DNA from: Odontesthes bonariensis
Taxonomy: Eukaryota > Chordata > Actinopteri > Atheriniformes > Atherinopsidae
Assembly: GCF_027942865.1 (NCBI RefSeq)
Contig: NC_134510.1
Coordinates: forward strand, 23,615,209-23,679,208
Length of the DNA: 64,000 nt
Direction of reading: 5' to 3'
Below are positions 9,401 through 19,600 of this stretch, in pieces. A program made the position numbers and the translations under genes. The notes below the pieces were generated by a model. It saw only the letters and a program-made list of their open reading frames with translations. It searched no databases and was not told the DNA's origin. Position 1 is the stretch's first letter. Each line of letters starts with the position of its first letter.

Positions 9401-12075
9401 GCTGCAGAATTGTCAAGACCTGGAACATTACTGACATGGTGTCTGGGGAGAGCAGGTTAGCGCCATCTGTGCTTTTCCAGTTGCAGTCATTGGCGCTTGC
9501 CTCCACCCACACTTCCAGCAGCAGAGGCACAAGCGTAGCTGCAAAGCTCCGCAGAGTCTCAACCGAATTCAGACCCTCCCTTGCTGTAGCTTCTGGGCCC
9601 ACCTCAGGTCTATGCGGTGAAAGGATGAAAGTATCAAATGCAAAACGTGTAGTTAAATCCAACTGATTCAAGTGCAGCCCATTGATGGGCACAAAAGTCT
9701 GCAATATCATACCTGAGTCTAAAAGTGGAGTGGGGAGATGGCCTGGCTCCAGAATTTTCATACACTTTTACTCCAACCTTGCTGTACACGAGCTCCTCCC
9801 AGTTTAAATACAGAGGTGTTACGCGGCCTTCTCCACTCGAGTCAAACACTCCTTCAGCTCGGACAGACACATCACCCTCCTCCGCTGGTCTTTCCTCGAC
9901 GACTGCCTGCAGAAAGCGCCCAAGCCTGAAACACAGTGGAACAAACAACAACGCTATCACCCACAAGCACAGTCCAAGATTCCTCATAGTCTGCGAGCAC
10001 GTTGTCTCCATACCTGAGAAGAACAGAGAGCCGCCACTGCTGGCTAGTCACAGCCCTGTCAAGGTTGACCGACAGCGCCCACATCCGCCCCTTGAGATCC
10101 TGAGCCTTTTTGGCTCCTCCAGAGGTCTGTCTGTGAGAGATCATCTCTAGGAAGTTAGTGAGGAGTACTGCCGGCCGTGCAGCTAGCAGAGATGGGTAGT
10201 GCTCCAGGAACACATCCAAGACATTCATGGCGTCTTCCTGGATGGCTGACTCGATGTGCGTCATGGCACAAGACAAGTGGGCGCTGAGGAGGGGGAAAAA
10301 CGGAGCCACTCGTTCTGCAGGCACAGACTGTGCGATGAACCTGCAAGGAGTTTTAGGTCATGCGTGACTCGAGATGGGAACCACAGAAATCGATTTATTA
10401 AAGGGATAGTTCGGGATATTTGACATGAATCTGTATGGCATCACCATAACCAGTGTCGTGCATTCAAACTGACTTACCCCCGACAGTGTCCTGGGAGCCG
10501 AGTTTTTGTCCAGTGTTGGTCAAGGCGAAAGTAGTCCGGCTTGTTTGCTGGGGTCAAGAAATTAGCGCGTTTTTCTTCCCAAAACAGTACGTGTGCTAAA
10601 GAGTGATTTATTTCATCACAAAAACCGAAGCCGGCAAAAGTCACTCCTCGTTATCACTTGGGCCCTATACTGTCTCTCATTGTGTATCAGTGCGCACGTC
10701 ATTCTGACCGCGAGCTGTGCGCACGAGTCTTTCTGTTCTTTGGCAGTGCTCAACACTTACTCTGCAGACAACTGGCCATCGGGTCCAGCTGGTCTGGGAC
10801 GCCTCTTCCAGTTGATCTTGGGAACATGGAAAAAAGTTCTCAGACGCCTGCATTCAGGAGTGCAGGGAAGTCACCGTTATTTATGATGCAGGCAGCAGCT
10901 GTCCCGCCGACATCCTCATCTATGGAAAGGTTTTGTATCTGGGGCATAACTAAATCCCACTCGTGGCAGCAGTAACATTCCACCTCTGTCTGCATTACTT
11001 CGCACTTCAAACAAGTGCACCAGGATTCGTCGGCCACCCTGGGTATCGCAGCTCCAGCAGTGGCTCCAGCTTCTGTTTCCATCACTTCTCTGTCCACCCT
11101 CTCTCTTTCTGCCCGATCTAAGTCCATTTGGCGAACTTCCTCCTCAGTATAAACGGGTTCATAAAGATACCCCCTTGGCTCTGAACGGAAGTCAATATGT
11201 TCCTCGTCGCTCTCGTTGTCAGACATCTTCCCGAGCAGTAAACAAAGTGAATCGACTCGTGCGCACAGCTCGCGGTCAGAATGACGTGCGCACTGATACA
11301 CAATGAGACAGTATAGGGCCCAAGTGATAACGAGGAGTGACTTTTGCCGGCTTCGGTTTTTGTGATGAAATAAATCACTCTTTAGCACACGTACTGTTTT
11401 GGGAAGAAAAACGCGCTAATTTCTTGACCCCAGCAAACAAGCCGGACTACTTTCGCCTTGACCAACACTGGACAAGAACTCGGCTCACAGGACACTGTCG
11501 GGGGTAAGTCAGTTTGAATGCACGACACTGGTTATGGTGATGCCATACAGATTCATGTCAAATATCCCGAACTATCCCTTTAACTGTTCAGCATTTTAGT
11601 GTCTGTGTTTCTTCTCTAACCTGAGGACACGTGTAGCTGCCACGCGAACATTGCCATCCTTGTCTGTGAGAACAGCTGCCACTTCAGAGAGCAAGCGTGA
11701 AAGATGCTGCTCCAACAGAGAGGGACTGATGGACAGCAGCTCTCTCAAGCTCACCAAGGCACCGTGTTTCACATTGGCATTGTAGTGGTGCAGCTGAGAC
11801 AGGATATCCTGTGGATGGAATAAAAGATGCTGACGCAAATGTGGCATTGAAACAATACATCTAAAGTCCGTCATTGAGTTTGCTGAACCTACATTGATAC
11901 CCAGATGTTTGTGAGTTGTGGGGCCACTGGTGTCTCTCTTCAGCTGTTCGGGCAGATGGATCCCCCTTGTGCGGAAGCTGGTGTTGGTTGCATTATCAGC
12001 TTTGGGTTTCTTCTTTCCCACCTTCAGCTTAACCTTCTGGAAATCATCTTGCCTCTTCTTTTTTTTCGCCTTCAT
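2520..12075 (-). CDS. tex10: TEX10 homologue (Rix1/PELP1-TEX10-WDR18 complex subunit)
   Basis: The product is the vertebrate counterpart of yeast Ipi1. It acts in the nucleolus and nucleus in 60S ribosome maturation with PELP1 and WDR18, and mammalian TEX10 is also linked to pluripotency enhancers (established knowledge). Fifteen coding exons in transcript order: 12075-11893, 11808-11621, 10340-10014, 9925-9713, 9609-9357, 9270-9158, 8615-8368, 7790-7658, 7267-7098, 5911-5734, 4921-4705, 3450-3370, 3234-3053, 2965-2755, 2642-2520. They sum to 2820 nt with all phases consistent: 939 aa against 929 in human. The N-terminus is a basic patch ([20 protein letters not shown]) followed by IHLPEQL. 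Helical HEAT/ARM-like repeats follow, including [19 protein letters not shown]-like [42 protein letters not shown] and [12 protein letters not shown] near the C-terminus. The ATG lies just after a TTTTTAG acceptor at 12082-12083, so a 5' noncoding exon exists, probably ending at the GTAAGT donor near 12335. Human TEX10 residues are matched from memory across the whole length. Confidence 0.96.
5994..6279. repeat. Fold-back repeat with hAT-like inner termini
   Basis: Located in a tex10 intron. The two halves are inverted copies of each other. The left arm begins CATTTTCTTCATGTCATG and runs through CCCTACAGC; the right arm ends with the complement. Matching continues inward for about 100 bp through CAGGGATCTCAAACTCTGG and TCCTCGAGGCCCGCTG. 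The inner CAGGGATCTCAAAC ends resemble non-autonomous hAT elements that are common in fish (from memory). There is no coding capacity. Confidence 0.7.
6378..6404. repeat. (TG)n microsatellite
   Basis: A run of TG units in a tex10 intron, followed by an interrupted TGTGGTGTGTG stretch. Confidence 0.9.
10402..10729 (+). repeat. Left terminal inverted arm of the transposon
   Basis: About 328 bp. It is complementary to 11254-11579 apart from roughly two substitutions and one 2-bp length difference that I could find by eye (about 99% identity). Confidence 0.9.
10840..11226 (-). CDS. Transposon-borne ORF with P2X7-type cysteine-rich motif
   Basis: A 128-aa ORF starting [10 protein letters not shown] at 11226 (the same frame extends upstream into the inverted arm to 11388). 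It begins with an acidic stretch, then [14 protein letters not shown], a charged region rich in Asp, Glu and Arg, and the motif [10 protein letters not shown]...ECYCCHEW. That motif is a WC-x-C-x2-C-x8-CC pattern like the zinc-binding intracellular (ballast) domain at the C-terminus of P2X7 receptors (from memory of WCxCgxCxxM...CC). The protein ends soon after (FPALLNAGV), so the rest of that domain is missing. It carries no transmembrane segments and is not a receptor. It most likely is a cargo or accessory gene fragment of the element. The function is unknown. Confidence 0.6.
   Translation of the reverse strand: MSDNESDEEHIDFRSEPRGYLYEPVYTEEEVRQMDLDRAERERVDREVMETEAGATAGAAIPRVADESWCTCLKCEVMQTEVECYCCHEWDLVMPQIQNLSIDEDVGGTAAACIINNGDFPALLNAGV
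11254..11579 (-). repeat. Right terminal inverted arm of the transposon
   Basis: Inverted partner of 10402-10729, ending CTATCCCT next to the TTAA target duplication. Confidence 0.9.
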
Positions 12076-13670
12076 CTTTGCCTAAAAAGACTGATATCCG
12101 AATCCCCAGACATGAAGATAAGAGAACTGAATCAATGCATTGATTATAAAAACATTACAACGCTACTCACAATCCTCACATGTTGCTTAGAACTGTCACG
12201 TTAGATATCAGGAAGCTCATAAGGGCTGCTGCATATTTACGTTCAAATTGGCTAAAAAAGCTAACATGTGGTTAACTTGATTATCACATCATGGGTGCAC
12301 CGCGAAGCATGGCAGCTATGTTTCTTTAACTTACCACCGCAAAAAGGCCTGGATCCAACCGTCAGAAGTTTACACAACATCAAACATCCACACGGTTTCT
12401 TGAGCCAAAATTATACAACTAGCTAATGACAGTAAATTCTCAAAAAATCCTATCTATTCAATCTCGTCTTGGTTGTGCCTTGGGTCCTTTGAATCTGTGT
12501 GTACATTTACAAAGTCTGTTCGTTCGGTGTTTGAGCTCAAGGGCCGCGGAGCTTATCTTTAAAAAGAAATATCACTGTGGCGTCGTGAAAGTTTTTTTCC
12601 TTTTAGCTCACTGATAATATTTTATTGAAGAATTTGCAATACAAATATGACAAAAAATAAAGCCAGATATTTTAAGAAATGTAGATGTATGTTCAATGCT
12701 GCTCTTGGATTGCGGTACGGTAAGTCCTGGTACTTAAAATAAATGCATCTCATAGCTGTCCGCATGGATGCCTTAAAACAATAGACCCAAATATTCCTCA
12801 ATATCTTAAGATGTAAAATTGAATGTGACAATTAATTTTTTGTCATTCGGTGAATATATTCGGCATTAATACAAATTGTGAAGATATAACAGCTGCAGAT
12901 TTAATATTAGTTAGTTTGTTTTTTAAACGGCGAAATCATTGTACTACTATCTTCTCCCAGGGGAGGCTTTTGGCTACTTGGTTCAGTCTGTATTAGCATC
13001 AACACCAACATTCGTCTCCTGTGAGGAACTTGCGGTTTAAATTCAGTTCTCAGGTATGAGTGATAATATTATCTCATTGTTTAAGTAATGGAAATACCTA
13101 TGGTGTATAGGTTTTGAACTTGGTGAAATATTATTCACAAGTAATGTCAAATGATGTTGTAAAATAAGGTTTAGCTGGGCCTGCCCCAGTTTGTGCCGTG
13201 GTCATGAAAACGTACACAGATAACTTTTCAAGAAATTAAAAACAGAAACGAAACATCCGAGATGGTCTAAACACCCTCCGTTTTTCCGGAGGTATGTCCA
13301 CATTCGTGTGTTTGGGGAATTAACGTTTTCCTGCACCTCTGTTACCGCTGTATCAAAATAAAAATGGTAGCATCCTACTGGCTACATCAGTAACAAGCGA
13401 CACATATCGTCTGATGTCGTCGCATCATCTGCGAACGACCCTCTAAGATTTAAAACAACTGTTTATTGAGGAAAACGACAATAGTAGCTGTGTTATTTAG
13501 TGCAAGTTAAAAGGATCACGGTTTTAACAAAAAAAACAAAGTAGTAAAGCCAAATAACTGTTTATTCCAGAGGATATCTAATGGTAATTATTAGAGCTTA
13601 CTTGCATGTTTAATGGGGCTCTGTTGGCTTACGGTGAACTTTTGTCACTTTAGTCTCTTTTATCTCACAG
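12076..13670. promoter_or_regulatory. Shared upstream region of tex10 and the divergent zinc-finger gene
   Basis: The two genes are transcribed away from each other with 1.6 kb between their start codons. A likely tex10 5' noncoding exon ends at a GTAAGT donor (minus strand) near 12335. A likely noncoding first exon of the plus-strand gene ends at a CAG|GTATGAG donor at 13053. The core promoter(s) should lie between, around 12340-12950; no TATA box stands out. Confidence 0.5.
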
Positions 13671-13684
13671 GGGAAGCTGAAGAG

Positions 13685-16600
13685 ATGGAGGGACAGATGT
13701 CAGGATACCAGCCTCCACCAAGAAATGGTTCTCAATATCAAAAGAAGAAACCAAAGGTAGGACAACCTTGTGGTTGTGTTGAAAATTAACAAAACCATTC
13801 TTTATTTATCTTTTTTTTTTTTTTTACCGTACATGTACAAAGCAGGATTTTCGAGGAGAAAACCCAACTTCCTCATAAATGAAGCTTTTAAGTGGCCTTT
13901 GAGATGTCTGATGAGCCAGGTGGCAGCAGCCCTTAGCGGGCGCTTGCCTCTGTGCATTCAGGCTGGCTTTGACCTCATTTCATGAGTCTGAGCCTCACAT
14001 CGGAGGTCTGTCATCACTGTAGCGATTTAAAATGTTTTTTTTCTTGCACCTGTTTTTTTTTTAAAAAGTCAGTTTGTATGGCTTTTTATGATGGGGCAAT
14101 TCCTTTTTTTTTCCTTTTGTTTTTGCATTGATCTTCAGGAAGGCATCAGAACTGAAACTTCAATCGACTGAAGTGGAAAGCGTACGGACGCAGTGTTTTC
14201 TTTGAACCTGTACATAATGGCAGGCCTCGGTTATTAGTTCCGAGAGTTTTCATACTCAAAATAGAGGTGTTAAAGATTATTTAGGTGAATTTGAAAAGTT
14301 TCGTTCAGTTGGAAACGTAGTCAGTGGTAGTTTAATTAGTTCTCTCTTTCTTTTCTTTTCCTCCGAAGTGTTCACATCACTGCTTAGACGCAGCAATGTG
14401 TGCAACAACCTTTATGTTGCTTTGATGATCGGCTCTGATTTTGCCTCCTCTCACTTTAGTGTGATGTCAGTTGCAGCTCTTATGTTTAGTAAAGAATTTG
14501 CTGAACTAGCACTACAGATGAGTTTAATAACTTGGACGAGTCTTTTTTCCAGCAAACACGTCAGACCATAACTGTTTCTTTCTCAACAGGGCTTTTTGTC
14601 ACCTGTGGGGGGAGCTCTACATGTAAATTCAGTTCTTCAGAGTAGACTTAGTAAAGTCGGTTCACTTGGAGCACCTTTTTTTTCAGTAAAGTTTGTTTAA
14701 TGTACTGCATTTCTAGCTCAGAAAAAGAGAAACTAAAATGCACACCTGGGAAATTTCAGTTTCAGCCTATCTATAAGCACAAAATGCACATGAGGGAATT
14801 TAAAATTCTCTTCTAGATATTTTACTTTTATGGGCTACATTCTTGTTATTTTCTTGTGACTTCCTGTGTCTACCGTCTCTTTAACACTCAGATCTACGTG
14901 TCACTGACAGCAGGAGAACACGGGCCTGTAGAATAGATACATTGTGTCGCTGCATCGAACAGATCAGTGTGTGGATGCAAAACTGTTTTCTCCAGCTAAA
15001 CTCAGACAAAACTGAAATCATTGTCTGTGGCCCACAGAAACAAAGAGAAAGTGTTATCAGTCACCTTGAGACCCTCTCTCTAAAACCTAATAATCAAGTT
15101 AGAAAACTCGGAGTAATGTTGGACTCAGACCTGAACTTTTAACAGCCACATTAAATCAATAACATCAGCAACTTTTTACCATCTAAAAAAACATTGCCAG
15201 AATCAAAGGAATAGTGTCTAAACCAGACTTAGAAAGACTGATCCATCCAGGGGTCTCCTGCTGGTGCCCAGAGTCAGGCCTAAACAAGGTGAGGCTGCGC
15301 TTCAGTTTTATGCTCCTAAAATCTGGAACAGTTTTCCAGAAGATGTGAGACAGGCCTCAACTCTGACAATGTTTAAATCCAGGCTGAAAACAGTTCTATT
15401 TAGCTGTGCATATGACACCTGAAAGTATTTTATCTGCACTCTTCACTTTTTTTATGTTTTTTGGAATGATTTTATTTGCCTTCTTGTGATTTAATGTAGC
15501 TGTAAAGCACTTTGAATTGCCTCGTGTACGAATTGTGCTCTACAAATAAACTTGCCTTTAATTGGGAAACCTGTTCCGTTTATTGACAGATGCTCTGAAA
15601 ACGCGTCACTGCCACATTAGCAAAAATCCATCCTCAAGATCAATACAAAAATGAGTTGAGCAGGAGCTGCTTCCATATTTTCTGTGGCTCATGGCTCAAA
15701 CTGGCATCACTCTTGTCAAACAGTGGTGGGAATATTTACCAAAACCAGTTCATTTTCCTAGAGGCTGAAATCTTAAATCCCAGAGTATAAGCGCAGAAGT
15801 TACTGTTTATACTTTCAATACTTTTTCCAATTTATGACAACAGCATTAACATTTTTTTTTGTTTAACGCATCAGTCTGTGGTGCATTTTTGCCATTCCTG
15901 TTCCACAGGAGATTCCTGTCTGTCAGCAGCAATGTGCAGGGGGCTAAACGGCTCTTTCTGTGGCACATTGCAGCTGCAGCATCGTGCAGCACGTGCACGT
16001 GGTGGAGAGAGTGTCACTATGCTATAATTAATGCCGACAGCTCTTTTATGGGCTGCTGCTCAGTTTGTAACACCCCTTCGATTATTATGGAAGAATAAAA
16101 TCATGGAACCGTCGCACTCGGCCGATGTTGATCCAGATTTTTCTTTCTGTAATGCAATTTTATTTTAAAAATCATAGATATTACGCTTAACATTTGTTTC
16201 TCATGTCTGAACATCCGGCCTTTGTAAAACAAATTAAACATGCTGACATGCTTTATTCCATCCTTTCTTAAACTGAATATTAAGGAAAACAATTTGATCA
16301 AGTAAAATTGATCGACAGTTTTTGACAGGTGAAAAGTGAAGCATTATGAGAAATTAACCTTTTTTTGGGGGGGGGGCAAAAAAGAACCAACATTACTGGA
16401 CTAGTAAGCTGTATTGATGGGAGTTATAGTGCCCTTCAAAGCTCAACTTTAACCATACCTGTGAAGTTGTTTTCACGTCTTTTTTCGAATTTTTTTTTGT
16501 ATTTAGTCCTTCAAAGTTTGAGCCAAAGCCCCCAAACGCATCAGTGTTGGAGAGAATCCGGGTCTCGACCTCGGTGCTCTTTTCTCTTGCCACAGTAGAC

Positions 16601-19600
16601 GAGTCTGCATGTCGAACCACGCTCAGTGTAACAACTTTTTCTTCCCTGCTGAACTAGTAACTCAGTGCTGTTGTTCTCATTTTATGAGAATTTAGACCCA
16701 TTACCCGACGACACAGTTTAGAGCCCATGGATACTCATTTCTTTGACTGTCACTGCTTGACGCGGGGGTCATGGAGAATGAGGAAACTAATGGCTCTGTG
16801 GCGTGTGTGGTGTGGCGGACATGAACGAGGAGTTCAGTCCTCTTAAGTGTCATCCTGTCACTAATCCCTGTATGTGTCTCTCTCCTTCTTGTGGGTTTAT
16901 CCCCTTTGCTGACAGAGAAAGCAGCCGCACTCTGCTGATATAGGTAAGTCCTTTTACACACGGTGCCACTTCCAGTGCTGTGAGTTGAAGCTCGAGACTT
17001 CTCTGCTTCAGGTCACGGGTGGTGACATGTTCACCACTCGGTGATCCCTCTGAGATCATGGGAACCTCTTGAGGTGCCAATCCAAAGTTTTTGGTCTTTA
17101 TAGATCAGCTTTTCCAACACATTTTCCAATTTTCAGTCTCCTGTTTAGAAAATGCAATTTGCAGCTTGGTTCTTAAACGTTTTCTGAACACTTTTACCGA
17201 CAACTTAACCCATTCTCCCACGTTGCAGCATTTTAAGTGACCTCATTAAATTGGCACTTTAAATTGCCTTGTGTACGAATTGTGCTCTACAAATAAACCT
17301 GCCTTGCCTAATGGTTTTTGTGCTGGATTTTAAAATACTGCTAAATGCAGTATTATTATTATTATTTTTTTTAAATCAGATGCCAGTGTTACACTGGCTG
17401 GAATTGTCGGGGGGGTTTTTCCGAATTACAAACCTTTCCCAAATTTTGCACGGACTGTTTCATTCGTCCAACACAGAAGTGATTCTTCTGCGACTGGGCG
17501 CAGTCAGGGGCGGCGCATCATCCGCGCTTTGTCCCGCAGTCCAGTTTGAAATCAAATGGGGCTCAGCTGAGAGCTGCTATTCCCATTCTTCACCCAGGTT
17601 TCAAAAGCACATTAGGAGTTTGGGTGTCTATTGGTGTTCAGTTAATATAGAGAGTGTAAAATTCACTCGTCATCAGATGCTGCAAGTTGTGCAAGAGCAC
17701 TAGAGGCTTTTTTTTTTTTTTTTTCTCCCCCGACACTGCGATTACGATTGCAGTTTTTTTTTTTTTTTCCTAAGAGACTCACACCAGAGTGACTAGTTGG
17801 CCAAGGTTGCCGTACTTTGGCCTCAATTACGTCTTGGAACACTATAAAAGTCTTCTCTTTGTGCTGACCGCTCTTGTGTTTTCCCAGTGTTCGCAAAAGG
17901 GACTTCTATCCATACCATACCCTCTCTCGGCAAAGTGTTGAAAGGGATCACAGATTGTATCATTGGTAAGCAGAGGCGTCATTTCCCTCACAAATCTACT
18001 TCACCTCCCTCCCCTTGAGATATGAAATGAATAATCTGTGATGACTACATGTTTGCAGGCCTTCAGTATGTGTGGGAGTACCGCAGCCCCAGTAAATCTG
18101 TCCCACCACACTACCAGTGCAAACTCTGTGCGCTGGCCCGCTTGCAGCATGATATGATTGATCACGTGAAAAGCTGGAAACACTGCTTCAGATACATGGT
18201 GAGTGCTGTTGGCTTGTAGGTCTGCCTTGAAGCCTCAGTGTTACAGTGGTACTTGATGCTGTTATCTGCCTTTCATGCAGAAAAAGGCCCACCCTGACAT
18301 GGTTGCATGTGAAGAGGAAGATGCCGTAAAAGACCCTTCTGTCAAAAGGACAGTGAAAGCCGCTGCAGCTGAGGTGGAGAAAACGGAGGGGAGGGGACAA
18401 ATCAAGGTGATTGACAGATTTATATTACTACAGCAAAAAAGCACAGTGCATTGCTTTTATGCCTCTGGTCAAAAAAAGAGTGCAATGTTGACCAAACTTT
18501 GTTTGGATAAACAGACTTCCTCTTGAGTCAAGAATCTCCCGTGTTTACTTATCGTGCACGTCATCGTTTGACATTTTTCTGTCCTTGTGGCTTTCAGGTG
18601 ATCCTGAAGGAGCCCTTTGATGTCCATGCTTTCAAAGGACTTCGTAAGTTTCTCTGCCATGCTTACACTGTAAACATGTTGCCCACAGCAACAATCAGTA
18701 TTCCAGTGTTCAAATGAATTAAATATAACGGCAGCAGCTGTGTTACTTTCAGTCCACAGTAGAGTCTGTGGACTGAAAGTAAAAACACGTGGCTCCAGAT
18801 CCATAATTGTGATTGGCAGCAACTGATCACTTCCTCTCAGGGGACAACATGAAGGGATACACTATATCCTTCAGACTGTGGACATTTTCTGATGATCATA
18901 ATGCTCAGAGATGATTAGACTATTTTATCATTTTCAATGGGACCGCCACACAAAGAATGAGCCATCTTACAAATGGTAAACTGTATCAATCTCTCCTCCT
19001 TTTGTCCACCAATTGTCGTCGTCTGTGTCAGAGCCTCAAAAAGTGAGCTGTGCTCCGACTGCAGCGTCCTCGGTGAAAATGAGCTGGTGCGCCCCGGTGT
19101 TGTTCCCATCTGTACCATGCTGGAAACGGTTTAACGCCTCCTCTAATGCCATTTGATACAGGACGGAGTAGTCCCGATTAAACAATTAACCACTGCACTC
19201 AGAAGCTAGATGTTAAAGCGTATCGGTGTCTGCTTTTATCTGTGAACAAAGGGCTTCCTTGTAAATCCTAGTTTAGCATTAACGTTTGGCAAATCTATAA
19301 ACCTCATCAGAAAACTTTCAACTTTGTACCGCAGGGTTTATCAACACAACTGACACGAAGACTTCTTTCCCTTCCAGAATGGGAGGAAGTTGTGCGCTTT
19401 TTACCATTTATTTCAGACTTCAATCTTGGGGTCGAGGAGGGGTCCTTCTGGCGTCAATCCTTCTCGGAGAACCGCTGTTTCTCCGCTGTCCTTCCCTTTT
19501 ATCGTCGAGACTACAGGTCGTCCCATTAATCCTCCCAACCCAACTTTGTTGGTTATTTCTCATCAGCTCCTCTCACATCGGTCAACTCCCTTTCACCCGG

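Larger units (their letters stand above)
10402..11579. mobile_element. Kolobok-like DNA transposon with long inverted arms
   Basis: A 1178-bp element inside the tex10 intron between exons 11808-11621 and 10340-10014. It is flanked by TTAA on both sides (10398-10401 and 11580-11583), the target duplication used by Kolobok and piggyBac. The termini AGGGATAGTTCGG...CCGAACTATCCCT resemble fish Kolobok-type ends and lack the CCY...RGG ends of piggyBac. The arms are about 327 bp and nearly identical. The ~520-bp centre holds a small minus-strand ORF but no transposase, so it is non-autonomous. Superfamily assignment is inference from the TSD and ends. Confidence 0.8.

Noticed and set aside
9163-9666. 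167-codon plus-strand frame
   Set aside because: Antisense shadow of two tex10 exons and the intron between them.
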